The position numbers and the translations under genes are program-made. Under the pieces are notes generated by a model. It was given only the letters and a program-made list of their open reading frames with translations. It was not told the DNA's origin and searched no databases. A stretch of 64,000 nt of DNA from Actinoplanes sandaracinus (GTDB lineage Bacteria; Actinomycetota; Actinomycetes; Mycobacteriales; Micromonosporaceae), in assembly GCF_030009775.1 (NCBI RefSeq), contig NZ_JASCTH010000003.1:186001-250000 (forward strand), written 5' to 3'. Positions 42,474 through 53,639 of the stretch are shown piece after piece (the stretch's first letter is position 1; every line of letters begins with the position of its first letter).

Positions 42474-44711
42474 TTACCGTGTCAGCAGCGCGTGGGCACC
42501 CTGTGTGATGGCATCCTCTCCCACGAGGACTTGCTGGGCCGCAGGACCCAGGGGAACGGGCGCGTCGGCGGCCGCCACCCGGCGCACGGAACCGACGAAA
42601 GACCCATCGACCAGCGCGGCCAGGACGCCCTCGCCGACGCCGCCGGAGCGGCGTGTCTCGTCGACGATCAGCACCCGACTCGTCACGGTCGCCTCCCGCA
42701 CCAGGTCAGCGGCGGGAAGCGGGCTCAGCCAGCGTAGATCGACCACCCGGCAACCGTAGCCTTCGGCGGCCAGCTGGGCAGCGGCGCGCAGCGACATGCG
42801 GACGCCGTTGCCGTACGTCACGATGGTCAGGTCCTGGGCCGTGCCGAGCCCGTAGATCCGAGCCCGGCCGATCGGGACGTGCTCGCCGGCCCACGAACCG
42901 GGAGCGGAATAGGCCGCCAGCCACTCGCTGTCGCCTTGCTGATAGAGGTCCCTCGTCTGGTAGAGGGCGGCGGGTTCGAGGAAGACGCAGACGCTGCCGT
43001 CCGCCTCCGCGGCGGCGAGACAGGTCCGCAGCATCGGCGCGGCGTCGGCGGCCCGGGCCGGCACCGCCACGACGAGGCCGGGCACGTCGCGCAGCCCGGC
43101 GACCGAGTTGTCGTTGGCGAGGGGCCCGCCGATGCCGAACGGCTGTGCCAGTCCGGGCACCCGCAGCACCAGCGGGTTGCGGTAGGCGCCGGCCGAGAGG
43201 TACGCCATGGTGGCCGCCTCGGTCCGCAGCTGTTCCGCGCCGCCGTGCAGGTCGGCGAGGCAGTCCAGCTCGGGGACCGGGAGCAGGCCGGCCAGCCCGG
43301 CCCCGGCGGCGAGCCCGAGGATCGTGGTCGCGTCGGGCGGGCTGTCGAAGACCCGGTCGTCGTCGGGCTCGGCCAGCCCGGTGGTCACCCCGTGCCGCCC
43401 GCCGCGGGTGGTCGCGGGGCCGAAGATCAGCATCTGCGGGCCGGCGGCCAGCGCGTCGGTGAGGGTGGCGCCGATGGCCTGGGCCAGCGTCATCGGTCCG
43501 GCGTCCTCCGGCAGCCGGCCGTCGAAGGCCCGCAGCCGGGTGGGCGCGCCGGCGCCGAGGGCCCGGTCGGCGGCCTCCGAGACGGCGTGTGCCACCCGCA
43601 GCGGGCGGCGCGGCGCCAGTGTGGCGACGACCTCCGCGGTCGAGGCGAGTTTCGGCTCGCCGAGCACTTCCTCGGCGGCCTTGCGGACCTGCCAGCCCAC
43701 CTCGTCGTACCGGGTGATCACTTCCTCCGGCCCGTACAGGCCGGCTTCGATGAGCAGCCGCGCGGTGGCGACCAGCGGGTCCCGATCCAGGCCGGGGCCG
43801 GGTTCCGGGTCGCCGGGCTGCCCGAGCAGGTGAACGGTCGACAGGTGCAGGATCGCGGGGCGGCGCTCGGCGCGCACGAACTCCGCCGCCTCGGCCGCCG
43901 CGTGGTACGCCGCGGCCAGGTCGCACCCGTCGGCGAAGGAGTAGCGCAGGCCGGGCCGACCGCGCAGCATCGCCGCCGTCCAGCCGTCCGCGTCGGGACC
44001 GCCCGGCGTGTCGTCCTCGCAGACCAGCAGCAGGGGCACCCGCTGGTCGGCGAGTTCGAGGCGGCCGGCCGCGTGCAGGGCCGCCGTCGCGGCGGGACCG
44101 CCGGCCCCGCCGTCGCCGAACGACGCCACCACGATCGCGTCGGCCGGCCAGGCGGTCTCGCCGGCCCGGGTGAGCGCGTGCGCCAGGCCGACGGCCCTCG
44201 GCAGGTGGCCGCCCGCGACGGAGAGGGCCGGGATGAGGTGCAGGGCGGGATTGCCGAAGATCTTGTCGCGGCCGCCGGATCCGGGGTCGCGGACCGAGGC
44301 GACCACGCCCCGCAGCACGTCCCTGGCGGCCTCCTCCAGCCGCCGGGCGGTGTCCGGCCCGTTCCCGCCGGGATGCGCCGCCCGGACGCAGTAGAAGGCC
44401 GCGGAGCGGTGGTGCAGGAGGGCCGGGTCGTCGCCGCGCAGCGCCGCGGCGACCGCGGCGTTGCCCTCGTGCCCGGCCGAGCCGGTGGTGTGGAAGCCTT
44501 CGTTGAAGCTGCGCAGCCAGCGCGCGGCGAGGTCGAGGTGGCGGCTGGTGAGCTGGGCGTCGAAAAGGTCCCGTGCGCGGGCGCCGGTCAGGGTGGTGCC
44601 GTCGCGGACCGGATCCCCGGGGGCACGCCCGGACTCCGGTGGCCGCAGGGCCGAGACCGCATCGCGGAACCGCTCGTCGAGGCTTTGCGGGGTGGTCACG
44701 GAATTCAGCAT
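42474..44711 (-). CDS. Fused alpha/beta 2-oxoacid dehydrogenase E1 (thiamine diphosphate enzyme)
   Basis: 745 residues from ATG 44711. The N-terminal half resembles E1-alpha: RHLDLAARWLRSFNEGFHTTGSAGHEG, the dense KIFGNPALHLIPALS, and the thiamine diphosphate-binding VASFGDGGAGGPAATAALHAAG. The C-terminal half resembles E1-beta/transketolase: IGATLTDALAAGPQMLIFGP, LPVPELDCLADLHGGAEQLRTE (key part) and VVDLRWLSPLPAADLVREA. Fused E1 enzymes decarboxylate pyruvate or branched-chain oxo acids. No E2 or E3 gene is next to it, so the complex partner is elsewhere. The gene is divergent from YjbQ and lies in the same district as aceE. Confidence 0.87.
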   Translation of the reverse strand: MLNSVTTPQSLDERFRDAVSALRPPESGRAPGDPVRDGTTLTGARARDLFDAQLTSRHLDLAARWLRSFNEGFHTTGSAGHEGNAAVAAALRGDDPALLHHRSAAFYCVRAAHPGGNGPDTARRLEEAARDVLRGVVASVRDPGSGGRDKIFGNPALHLIPALSVAGGHLPRAVGLAHALTRAGETAWPADAIVVASFGDGGAGGPAATAALHAAGRLELADQRVPLLLVCEDDTPGGPDADGWTAAMLRGRPGLRYSFADGCDLAAAYHAAAEAAEFVRAERRPAILHLSTVHLLGQPGDPEPGPGLDRDPLVATARLLIEAGLYGPEEVITRYDEVGWQVRKAAEEVLGEPKLASTAEVVATLAPRRPLRVAHAVSEAADRALGAGAPTRLRAFDGRLPEDAGPMTLAQAIGATLTDALAAGPQMLIFGPATTRGGRHGVTTGLAEPDDDRVFDSPPDATTILGLAAGAGLAGLLPVPELDCLADLHGGAEQLRTEAATMAYLSAGAYRNPLVLRVPGLAQPFGIGGPLANDNSVAGLRDVPGLVVAVPARAADAAPMLRTCLAAAEADGSVCVFLEPAALYQTRDLYQQGDSEWLAAYSAPGSWAGEHVPIGRARIYGLGTAQDLTIVTYGNGVRMSLRAAAQLAAEGYGCRVVDLRWLSPLPAADLVREATVTSRVLIVDETRRSGGVGEGVLAALVDGSFVGSVRRVAAADAPVPLGPAAQQVLVGEDAITQGAHALLTR

Positions 44712-44793
44712 TGCCGACCGCGGCCGGTGATGCCACTGCGAGAACGATCGATCTGCGACACACGGGGAGTCACCCGGTGGTGTACTCAGTGAC

Positions 44794-44889
44794 ATGATCT
44801 TGTGGTACGCCGTCGCCCGCCTGGCGCAGTGCGCGTGCTGGGTGATCGGCGCCGCGGCGATGTTCCTGCTGCTCGATCTCTACACATAG
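44794..44889 (+). CDS. Possible 31-residue small membrane protein
   Basis: ATG 44794 to TAG 44889 encodes MILWYAVARLAQCACWVIG and a hydrophobic tail ending LLLDLYT, a single membrane helix with two Cys residues. It lies nine bases before the YjbQ start and could be its leader gene. No clear ribosome-binding site precedes it, so it may be chance. Confidence 0.38.
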   Translation: MILWYAVARLAQCACWVIGAAAMFLLLDLYT

Positions 44890-44898
44890 GCTCGGCTC

Positions 44899-45303
44899 AT
44901 GCGTTCCGAACTGATCACCGTACGGACCGGTGGCTCTCCGGCTGTCGTGGACATCACCCGCGAGGCGGCGAACTTCGTCCGGTCCGAGAAGGACGGCCTG
45001 CTGCACGTCTTCGTCCCGCACGCGACCGCCGGGCTGGCGATCATCGAGACCGGAGCCGGCTCGGACGACGACCTGCTGACCGCGATCGACGATCTGCTGC
45101 CCACCGAGGACAAGTGGCAGCATCGGCACGGCTCGCGGGGCCACGGCCGCGACCACGTCCTTCCGGCGTGGATCCCGCCGTACGCCACATTGCCCGTGAT
45201 CAACGGCCAGACCGCCCTCGGCACGTGGCAGTCGATCTGCCTGGTGGATCCCAACGGCGACAACCCCATCCGGCAGGTCCGTTTCTCGTTCATGAACGGC
45301 TGA
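44899..45303 (+). CDS. YjbQ/UPF0047 family protein
   Basis: 134 residues, exactly family length. Signature parts are LHVFVPHATAGLAIIE, DDLLTAIDDLLPT, WQHRHGSRGHGRDHVLPAWI (His cluster) and LGTWQSICLVD. The conserved His and Glu residues bind metal. Some members (YjbQ/ThiE-like claims) show weak thiamine phosphate synthase activity, but the true role is open. It sits alone between the fused E1 and aceE. Confidence 0.92.
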   Translation: MRSELITVRTGGSPAVVDITREAANFVRSEKDGLLHVFVPHATAGLAIIETGAGSDDDLLTAIDDLLPTEDKWQHRHGSRGHGRDHVLPAWIPPYATLPVINGQTALGTWQSICLVDPNGDNPIRQVRFSFMNG

Positions 45304-45488
45304 AATCCCGGCGGGTCCACAAAGTTACTGGTCAGTACGTGTGTCGAGCGTCGCTGAGACGCCCGGTAGGCGTGACGAGGCCCACCGTAAGGGGGCAGGA
45401 TGGAGACCTATTCCGAGCGATTCGCCACTTCGCACCCTGAGGCGGGTGGTCGCCCGGACGTCCGACACTCACACCAAGAGGACTGCCT

Positions 45489-48227
<2,739 letters not shown>

Positions 48228-48231
48228 GAGC

Positions 48232-48264
48232 CTTCCGGGAGGGGCGCCGAGCCCCTCCCGGAAG
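48232..48264. terminator. Bidirectional hairpin between aceE and the DHFR-like gene
   Basis: A perfect 14-bp stem (CTTCCGGGAGGGGC and its complement) with a five-base loop begins five bases after the aceE stop and ends six bases before the stop of the convergent gene. Flanking GAGC/GCTC can extend it. It has no T tract. Confidence 0.75.
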
Positions 48265-48269
48265 AAGGC

Positions 48270-48803
48270 TCAGGCCGGGACGTAATTGATGACCTCGACG
48301 CCGGTGGCCGACTTCCAGCTGCCGGCGTGGGTCAGGGCGATCTTCGTGCCCGGCTCCCACAGCTTGCGGCCCTCACCCGCCACCACCGGGTAGATCATGA
48401 TCCGGTACTCGTCGATCAGGTTGTGCCTGGTGAGCTCGTTGACCAGCGAGGCGCTCCCGTTGATCAGCAGATTGCCGGGCTCGGTCTTGAGCTTCGCCAC
48501 CGCGCCGGCCACCTCGCCCTGAAGGAAGGTGGCGTTCCACTCGGGTTCGGTGAGCGTGGTGGTGGCGACGTGCTTGGGCATCCCGTTCATCTTCGCGCCG
48601 AACTCCCCGGTCTCAGCCTCCATCTGCGGCCAGGCCGCCTTGAAACCCTCATAGGTCTTGCGGCCCAGCAGCAGGGCGTCGGCCTCCCGGAGGTTCGCGG
48701 CCTGCCAGGCGCCGAGTTCCTCGTTGAAGTACGGCCCACTCCAGACCGGCTCCTCGAAGACGCCGTCCAGGGTCACGTACTCCACTGCCATGATCTTGCC
48801 CAT
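48270..48803 (-). CDS. Dihydrofolate reductase family protein (RibD C-terminal-like)
   Basis: 177 residues from ATG 48803 (ATG 48809, two codons earlier, is also possible). The DHFR fold is MAVEYVTLDGVFEEPVW, ADALLLGRKTYEGFKAAWP and the dinucleotide part LLINGSASLVNELTRHNLIDEYRIMIYPV (key parts INGSASLVNEL and DEYRIMIYPV). It lacks the folate-enzyme context and is a stand-alone reductase common in actinobacteria, with unknown substrate. It diverges from the winged-helix gene at 48865. Confidence 0.88.
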   Translation of the reverse strand: MGKIMAVEYVTLDGVFEEPVWSGPYFNEELGAWQAANLREADALLLGRKTYEGFKAAWPQMEAETGEFGAKMNGMPKHVATTTLTEPEWNATFLQGEVAGAVAKLKTEPGNLLINGSASLVNELTRHNLIDEYRIMIYPVVAGEGRKLWEPGTKIALTHAGSWKSATGVEVINYVPA

Positions 48804-48864
48804 CGTCATCACCTCGGTTGCTCGGACCAACGAACTGGAAAACCCGGCCGGTAACGTCTGCCGA

Positions 48865-49854
48865 GTGATTCTCGACGACGTTCTACGATGGCGGGTACGG
48901 CGCCATTTCCTCGGCAACGAGCGGGGCGCCGACGTGGTCGCGGTGGCTCGCCGCCTTCTCGGCCTGCACGCCCAGGTGGCATCCTCCGCACAGGCGTCGG
49001 CCGGGTTGCGCACCGGGCACCCCGATCTGGAGAAAGCGCTGTGGCAGGACCGCACCCTGGTCCGGACCTGGGCCGCCCGCGGCACGCTGCACCTGCTCCC
49101 GGCCGAGGACCTGCCGGTCTGGGTGGCCGCGATGAGCACCCGGAACCGGGAGACCAAGGGCTCCTGGCTCAGGCACCACGGCGTCACGGCCGAACAGATG
49201 ACCAGCATCATCGATGCGGTACCCGACGTGCTCGCGGGGGAACCGCTCACCCGGGAGGAACTCGCCGAGGCGATCATCAAGGCCACCGGGCACGAGGATC
49301 TCCGCGGGCCGCTCACCCACGGATTCGGGGCGATCCTCAAGCCGCTCGCCTTCCGCGGGCTGCTCTGCTCCGGGCCGCCGCGTGGGCGCAACGTCACCTT
49401 CGTGGCGCCGCGGGCCTGGCTCGGCGAGCGGGAGCCGGTGGAGACGGAGGCGGCGATCGACCGGCTCGCCCTCGACTATCTGGGGGCGTACGGGCCGGCC
49501 GAGCCGGAGGAGTTCGCCCGGTGGTTCGACCTGCGGCCGCCGCTGGCGAAGAAGTCGTTCGCGCGGCTGCGGGAGTCCGGCCGGCTCGACGAGGTGCGCC
49601 CGGAGCCGGTGGACGAGGACACCGTGCGGTTGTTGCCGGCGTTCGACCCGTACACCATCGGGGTTCTGCGGCAGTTGGAGAGCGTCAGCAGCGGCCCGAA
49701 GGCCGCGGTGTCCCGGGCGCAGGGATGGATCTCGCCGGTGTTGCTGGTGAACGGGCGGATCGAGGGGACCTGGGAGCCGGGCCCGGTGATCACCCCGTTC
49801 CGGGAGCTGCCGACCTGGGTGAGACGGGCTGTGGGCGACGCGGAGCTCCCGTGA
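48865..49854 (+). CDS. Winged-helix DNA-binding protein (AlkZ/HTH_42 family)
   Basis: 329 residues from GTG 48865. The family features are RLLGLHAQVASSAQASAGLR near the N-terminus, LVRTWAARGTLHLLPAED, SAELAEAIIKATGHEDLRGP-like helix (LTREELAEAII), PLAFRGLLCSGPP and LPAFDPYTIGVLRQ, ending in VNGRIEGTWEPGP. Relatives include the DNA glycosylase AlkZ, which unhooks crosslinked bases in antibiotic producers, and many members with no assigned role. The catalytic Gln-x-Gln of AlkZ is seen only as HAQ, so glycosylase activity is not assured. The gene is divergent from the DHFR-like gene. Confidence 0.82.
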   Translation: MILDDVLRWRVRRHFLGNERGADVVAVARRLLGLHAQVASSAQASAGLRTGHPDLEKALWQDRTLVRTWAARGTLHLLPAEDLPVWVAAMSTRNRETKGSWLRHHGVTAEQMTSIIDAVPDVLAGEPLTREELAEAIIKATGHEDLRGPLTHGFGAILKPLAFRGLLCSGPPRGRNVTFVAPRAWLGEREPVETEAAIDRLALDYLGAYGPAEPEEFARWFDLRPPLAKKSFARLRESGRLDEVRPEPVDEDTVRLLPAFDPYTIGVLRQLESVSSGPKAAVSRAQGWISPVLLVNGRIEGTWEPGPVITPFRELPTWVRRAVGDAELP

Positions 49855-49971
49855 GCCGGTGGCGGTGTCACCCCCGTGCGACGGGCGGGTGTGACACCGC
49901 CACCGCGCGGCGGCTGACCGGCCTGGTCGGGCGCTTCACCGTCTGAGCCGACTGGTCGGTACCCTGGAGCC

Positions 49972-51378
49972 GTGACTGTTCGCGTACGTTTCGCACCCTC
50001 ACCCACAGGCATGTTTCACATCGGCGGCGCCCGCACCGCGTTGCAGAACTGGATCTACGCCCGGCAGCACGACGGTGTCTTCGTGCTCCGGATCGAGGAC
50101 ACCGACGCGGCCCGCAACAAGCCCGAGTGGACCGATGGCATCATCTCGGCGCTCGACTGGATCGGCATCGAGCGCGGGACGTACGAGGGCCCCTACTTCC
50201 AGTCCTCCTACGCCGCCGACCACACGGCCGCCGCGACCCGCCTCTACGGCGAGGGCAAGGCCTACTACTGCGACTGCACCCGTGACGACGTGGTGGCCCG
50301 CTCCGCCAACAAGCACACCGGCTACGACGGCTTCTGCCGCGACCGGGCGCTGGGCCCGGGCGAGGGCCGCGCGCTCCGCTTCCGCACGCCCGACGAGGGC
50401 GAGACCGTGGTCGAGGACCTGGTCCGCGGCAAGCCCACCTTCGAGAACAAGCTGCTCGAGGACTTCGTCATCGCCCGCAGTGACGGCTCGGCGGTGTTCC
50501 TGCTGGCCAACGTGGTCGACGACATGAGCATGGGCATCAACCACGTGTTCCGCGCCGAGGAGCACCTGCCCAACACCCCCAAGCAGCAGCTGCTGTGGGA
50601 GGCGCTGGGCGCGACCCCGCCGGTCTGGGGCCACGTGCCGGTCATCGTCAACGAGAAGCGGCAGAAACTGTCCAAGCGCCGCGACAAGGTCTCCCTCGAG
50701 TCGTACCGGGACGAGGGCTATCTCGCCGCCGCCATGCGCAACTATCTGATGCTGCTCGGCTGGTCGCCCACCGGCGACCGCGAGATCGTCCCGTGGTCGG
50801 TCGTCGAGGAGGAGTACCGGATCTCCGACGTGAGCCACGCCCCCGCCTTCTTCGACGTCAAGAAACTGCGGGCGTTCAACGGCGAGTACATCCGGGCGCT
50901 CAGCCCGAGCGAGTTCACCCAGGTCTGCGCGCCGTGGCTGAGCGGTACCGACACCATCCCGGCCCCGCCCTGGGACCCCGCGAAGTTCGACATCGAGCTC
51001 TTCCTCACCATCGCCCCGCTGGCCCAGACCCGGATCGCGGTGCTCTCCGAGATCGTGGAGAACGTCGACTTCCTCTTCCTCGACGAGCCGGTGCGGGACG
51101 AGGCGTCCTGGGCGAAGGCCATGAAGGAGGGCGCGGCGGAGATCCTCGACGACACCGCGGCTGCCTTCGGCGCCCTCGCTGACTGGTCGGCCGACGCGCT
51201 GAAGGCCGCGCTGGAGCAGGTCGGCGAGGCCCGAGGTCTCAAATTGGGCAAGACTCAGGCGCCGGTACGCGTCGCGGTGACCGGCCGCACGATCGGCCTC
51301 CCACTCTTCGAGTCGATCGAACTGCTCGGCCGGGAGCGCACTCTCGCTCGCATTTCCGCAGCTCGCGCACGCCTCTGA
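49972..51378 (+). CDS. gltX: Glutamyl-tRNA synthetase
   Basis: 468 residues from GTG 49972. Class I aminoacyl-tRNA synthetase motifs: the HIGH variant in [38 protein letters not shown] variant in [13 protein letters not shown] (residues about 235-247), plus YYCDCTRDD with zinc-like Cys residues and [15 protein letters not shown]. It charges tRNA-Glu (and possibly tRNA-Gln for later amidation). The start has only GGAG close upstream. A long hairpin follows the stop. Confidence 0.97.
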   Translation: MTVRVRFAPSPTGMFHIGGARTALQNWIYARQHDGVFVLRIEDTDAARNKPEWTDGIISALDWIGIERGTYEGPYFQSSYAADHTAAATRLYGEGKAYYCDCTRDDVVARSANKHTGYDGFCRDRALGPGEGRALRFRTPDEGETVVEDLVRGKPTFENKLLEDFVIARSDGSAVFLLANVVDDMSMGINHVFRAEEHLPNTPKQQLLWEALGATPPVWGHVPVIVNEKRQKLSKRRDKVSLESYRDEGYLAAAMRNYLMLLGWSPTGDREIVPWSVVEEEYRISDVSHAPAFFDVKKLRAFNGEYIRALSPSEFTQVCAPWLSGTDTIPAPPWDPAKFDIELFLTIAPLAQTRIAVLSEIVENVDFLFLDEPVRDEASWAKAMKEGAAEILDDTAAAFGALADWSADALKAALEQVGEARGLKLGKTQAPVRVAVTGRTIGLPLFESIELLGRERTLARISAARARL

Positions 51379-51385
51379 GGCTTCT

Positions 51386-51431
51386 ACCGCATTCGACGGC
51401 CGGCACGCCATAGCCGGTCGTCGAATGCGGT
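51386..51431. terminator. Long hairpin after gltX
   Basis: A 19-bp stem with one G:U pair (ACCGCATTCGACGGCCGGC with its complement) and an eight-base loop starts eight bases past the gltX stop. No T tract follows. Confidence 0.7.
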
Positions 51432-51671
51432 GATGCTCTCCGTCACCAGAGTGACCACCGACCCCATAGATTGCGGGGACTGGGTACTATTCGGCCGCTG
51501 ATCAACGGCCGTACCGTCTCCGCGGCCATCCCCACATGGCTCCAATTCACCCCGCGTCAAGATGCGCGCGGGGCGGTGTCCGGGAAGGCTGGAGGCCTGG
51601 GTCGTGCCCGGTTTCCACCGCCGGCACGAGCAGCGGGTTGGAGTGGGTCCATCCACGGGCGGGGAGGTCGG

Positions 51672-52331
51672 ATGGTGCGGGGGACAACGATCACAAGACT
51701 GATTTCGGCGGGTACGGCGATGGCCGTCGCGCTGGCGATGACGTTCGGCATGGCGCCGGGCGCGGCACAGGCCGCGCCGAAAGCCGAGCCGGACGCGTTG
51801 CAGATCAGCGGCAACAACATCACCGAGGCCCTCGTGGTCCGGCAACAGGAACGGCCGAGACTCTTCCAGATGCTGCACAGCGAGGTGAGCTGGCTCGCTT
51901 CGGCGACGTCATCGACGTCGGCGCCGAAGTCGGAGGAACTCGGCCCGCAGTTCACGGTCACCGTGCTGATCAAGGACGCGCCGCACCAGGTCTACAACCT
52001 CTACCCGCTGGCCAACGGTGGCCCGCGGGCGCACCGGCCGGCCAAGCAGCCCTCCGGCAAGGCGAGTGAGGGCTGGTTCTACGGCCGGCTCTCCATGTCC
52101 GAGTCGCTGCGGCTCGGCGGCGCTCCGCTGGAGGCCAAGCTCGACGCGGTCAACGGCGGCATCGGTGGCGGCGTCGGCACCGACCTGGCCACGGCCGAGG
52201 TCAACCCGCTGGAGGAGATGACGGCGGCGTTCTCCGAGTTCCGTCGGCTCTTCCTGCTCAACGGCGCGGTTCTGCTGATCATCCTGACCGGGCTGGCCGG
52301 GATGGCGTTCCTGATCCGCCGCCGGATCTGA
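51672..52331 (+). CDS. Secreted protein with C-terminal membrane anchor
   Basis: 219 residues from ATG 51672, preceded by GGGGAGG. A Sec signal peptide (ITRLISAGTAMAVALAMTFG with PGAAQA) ends near residue 35. The outer domain has ALQISGNNITEALVVRQQERPRLFQM, TVTVLIKDAPHQVYNLYPLANG and GWFYGRLSMSESLRLGG. A single C-terminal helix (LFLLNGAVLLIILTGLAGMAFL) and RRRI anchor it in the membrane. I do not recognise a family. The last 53 bp overlap the convergent TetR gene end, so at least one 3-prime end is coded on both strands. Confidence 0.72.
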   Translation: MVRGTTITRLISAGTAMAVALAMTFGMAPGAAQAAPKAEPDALQISGNNITEALVVRQQERPRLFQMLHSEVSWLASATSSTSAPKSEELGPQFTVTVLIKDAPHQVYNLYPLANGGPRAHRPAKQPSGKASEGWFYGRLSMSESLRLGGAPLEAKLDAVNGGIGGGVGTDLATAEVNPLEEMTAAFSEFRRLFLLNGAVLLIILTGLAGMAFLIRRRI

Positions 52332-52914
52332 CACCTTCGTCACCGTGCGCGCTCCGGGGCGCTGCCGAGTTCTCGACCATGCGGACCAGATCCTCCAGGT
52401 CGGCGTCGAACTCGGCGGCGCCCTCCAGCATTTCCGGAGACGACCCGGGGAGCCCGCCGGTCACCTCACCGGTGGTGTAACCGAGCAGGAAGGCACAGAT
52501 CAGCCGCGCCGTGCGGGGCACGTCGGGCGACGGCACCCCGGCGTCGGCCAGGATGCCCTGCAAGGCCGCGGCGAGCCAGGAGGCCGCCGGGCCGGCCGCC
52601 GAGCGGTTCAGCAGCAGCGGGAAGGCGCTGGGGTGCGCACGGGCCAGAGAGCGGACGGCCCGGCCGAGCGCGCACAGCCGGTGCCGCCAGTCGAGATCCG
52701 CCGGATCGTCGCCGACCGAGGTGCCGAGCTCCAGGTGCAGCAGGTCGACGAGACCGTCGAGCAGGGCGTCCTTCCCCCCGACGTACGGGTACAGCGCCAT
52801 CGAGGTGAGCCCGACCCGCTCCGCCACGGCCCGCATCGACATCGCCGCCAGGCCGCGCTCGTCAACGAGGGCGAGCGCCTGATCGAGAATCTGCCGTCTC
52901 TTGTCGTCCACCAC
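52279..52914 (-). CDS. TetR/AcrR family transcriptional regulator
   Basis: 211 residues from GTG 52914 (a second GTG at 52911 is next). The TetR helix-turn-helix is RRQILDQALALVDERGLAAM followed by RAVAERVGLTSMALYPYVGGKDALLDGLVD. The C-terminal ligand domain is helical (RLCALGRAVRSLARAHPSAF, ICAFLLGYTTGEVTG). The last about 20 residues are a Gly/Ser/Pro tail created where the gene overlaps the secreted-protein gene. The ligand and targets are unknown. The gene is divergent from nothing nearby; 52915-53154 holds repeats. Confidence 0.85.
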   Translation of the reverse strand: MVDDKRRQILDQALALVDERGLAAMSMRAVAERVGLTSMALYPYVGGKDALLDGLVDLLHLELGTSVGDDPADLDWRHRLCALGRAVRSLARAHPSAFPLLLNRSAAGPAASWLAAALQGILADAGVPSPDVPRTARLICAFLLGYTTGEVTGGLPGSSPEMLEGAAEFDADLEDLVRMVENSAAPRSAHGDEGVRSGGGSGTPSRPARSG

Positions 52915-53032
52915 GCCTACCTGACCAGCCCGCCCCCCGCCAGGCCGTGAAACGCGCCCGAGCGGTGACCGCACTCACCCGTACGAGGAAGGATTTCGCC
53001 CGAAGCCCAAAGCCCGAAGCCCGACCCGAACG

Positions 53033-53125
53033 CAGTGCGCCCGCTGACGTCGAGGGCTCCGAAATCGGCTAGGCGAAGCCGTGGTCGATTTCGGCGCCCT
53101 CGACGTCAGCCCGAAGGGCGCACTG
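53033..53125. repeat. Large imperfect inverted repeat
   Basis: Arms 53033-53067 and 53086-53125 are complementary over about 35 bases with one mismatch and one five-base insertion (outer CAGTGCGCCC with GGGCGCACTG; inner CTGACGTCGAGGG with CCCTCGACGTCAG). The loop is about 18 bases. Just before it, 52998-53030 has several GCCCGAA copies. It is not next to a recognisable gene end and may be an intergenic repeat element. Confidence 0.75.
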
Positions 53126-53154
53126 CCGCCGAGCGACAGCGAAGGCCAGCAAGC

Positions 53155-53379
53155 TCAGCACCAGCGGCCCGGAGGGCGGCCTCGCCCGGCGGCGCGGCGG
53201 CGTGGACGGACCGCGCCGTGCAGATGGGCGCCGGCCCATCCACGCAGTTCGGTACGGCACCCGACCCGCCCGGTGCCCGCGTCCACGGTCAGTTCCTCGT
53301 CGGCCGGCAGCGCCGCCGGTAGGTCGTCAAGGGCGGGATCCCTGTCGGAGCACGCGAACGCGTCGTCCCGTTCCATCAT
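53155..53379 (-). CDS. Small hypothetical protein
   Basis: 74 residues from ATG 53379, with a strong AAGGAGGCGAG site directly upstream. It starts MMERDDAFACSDRDPALDDL, is acidic in the first half, and becomes Arg/Gly-rich at the end, where composition looks like noncoding sequence. No family is recognised. The ribosome-binding site is the main support, and the true stop could be affected by sequence error. Confidence 0.45.
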   Translation of the reverse strand: MMERDDAFACSDRDPALDDLPAALPADEELTVDAGTGRVGCRTELRGWAGAHLHGAVRPRRRAAGRGRPPGRWC

Positions 53380-53639
53380 CTCGCCTCCTTGATCCGGGCC
53401 GTCGGCGCCGGCGTTTCTCCCGGCACCGCTCTTTCATCGGCACCGCGACGCCCGGTGTTAACTCCACGCCCGGACCGCACTAGTCCGACACCTTGCCAGG
53501 TCACCGACTGAAATCGCGGGAGAGGCGCACCGCTACGCCAGTCAAATGTCATAAAAGCTCCTAAAACGCACGCTGTCCTCGCTTCGGCCGCATCTCATCC
53601 GGACGCCGGACCCCGGCACCGGCGTGACACTCTGAGCGC

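Noticed and set aside
42653..44792. Plus-strand frames of 269 and 637 codons opposite the fused E1 gene
   Set aside because: The E1 enzyme on the minus strand has thiamine diphosphate and transketolase motifs; the plus frames have none.
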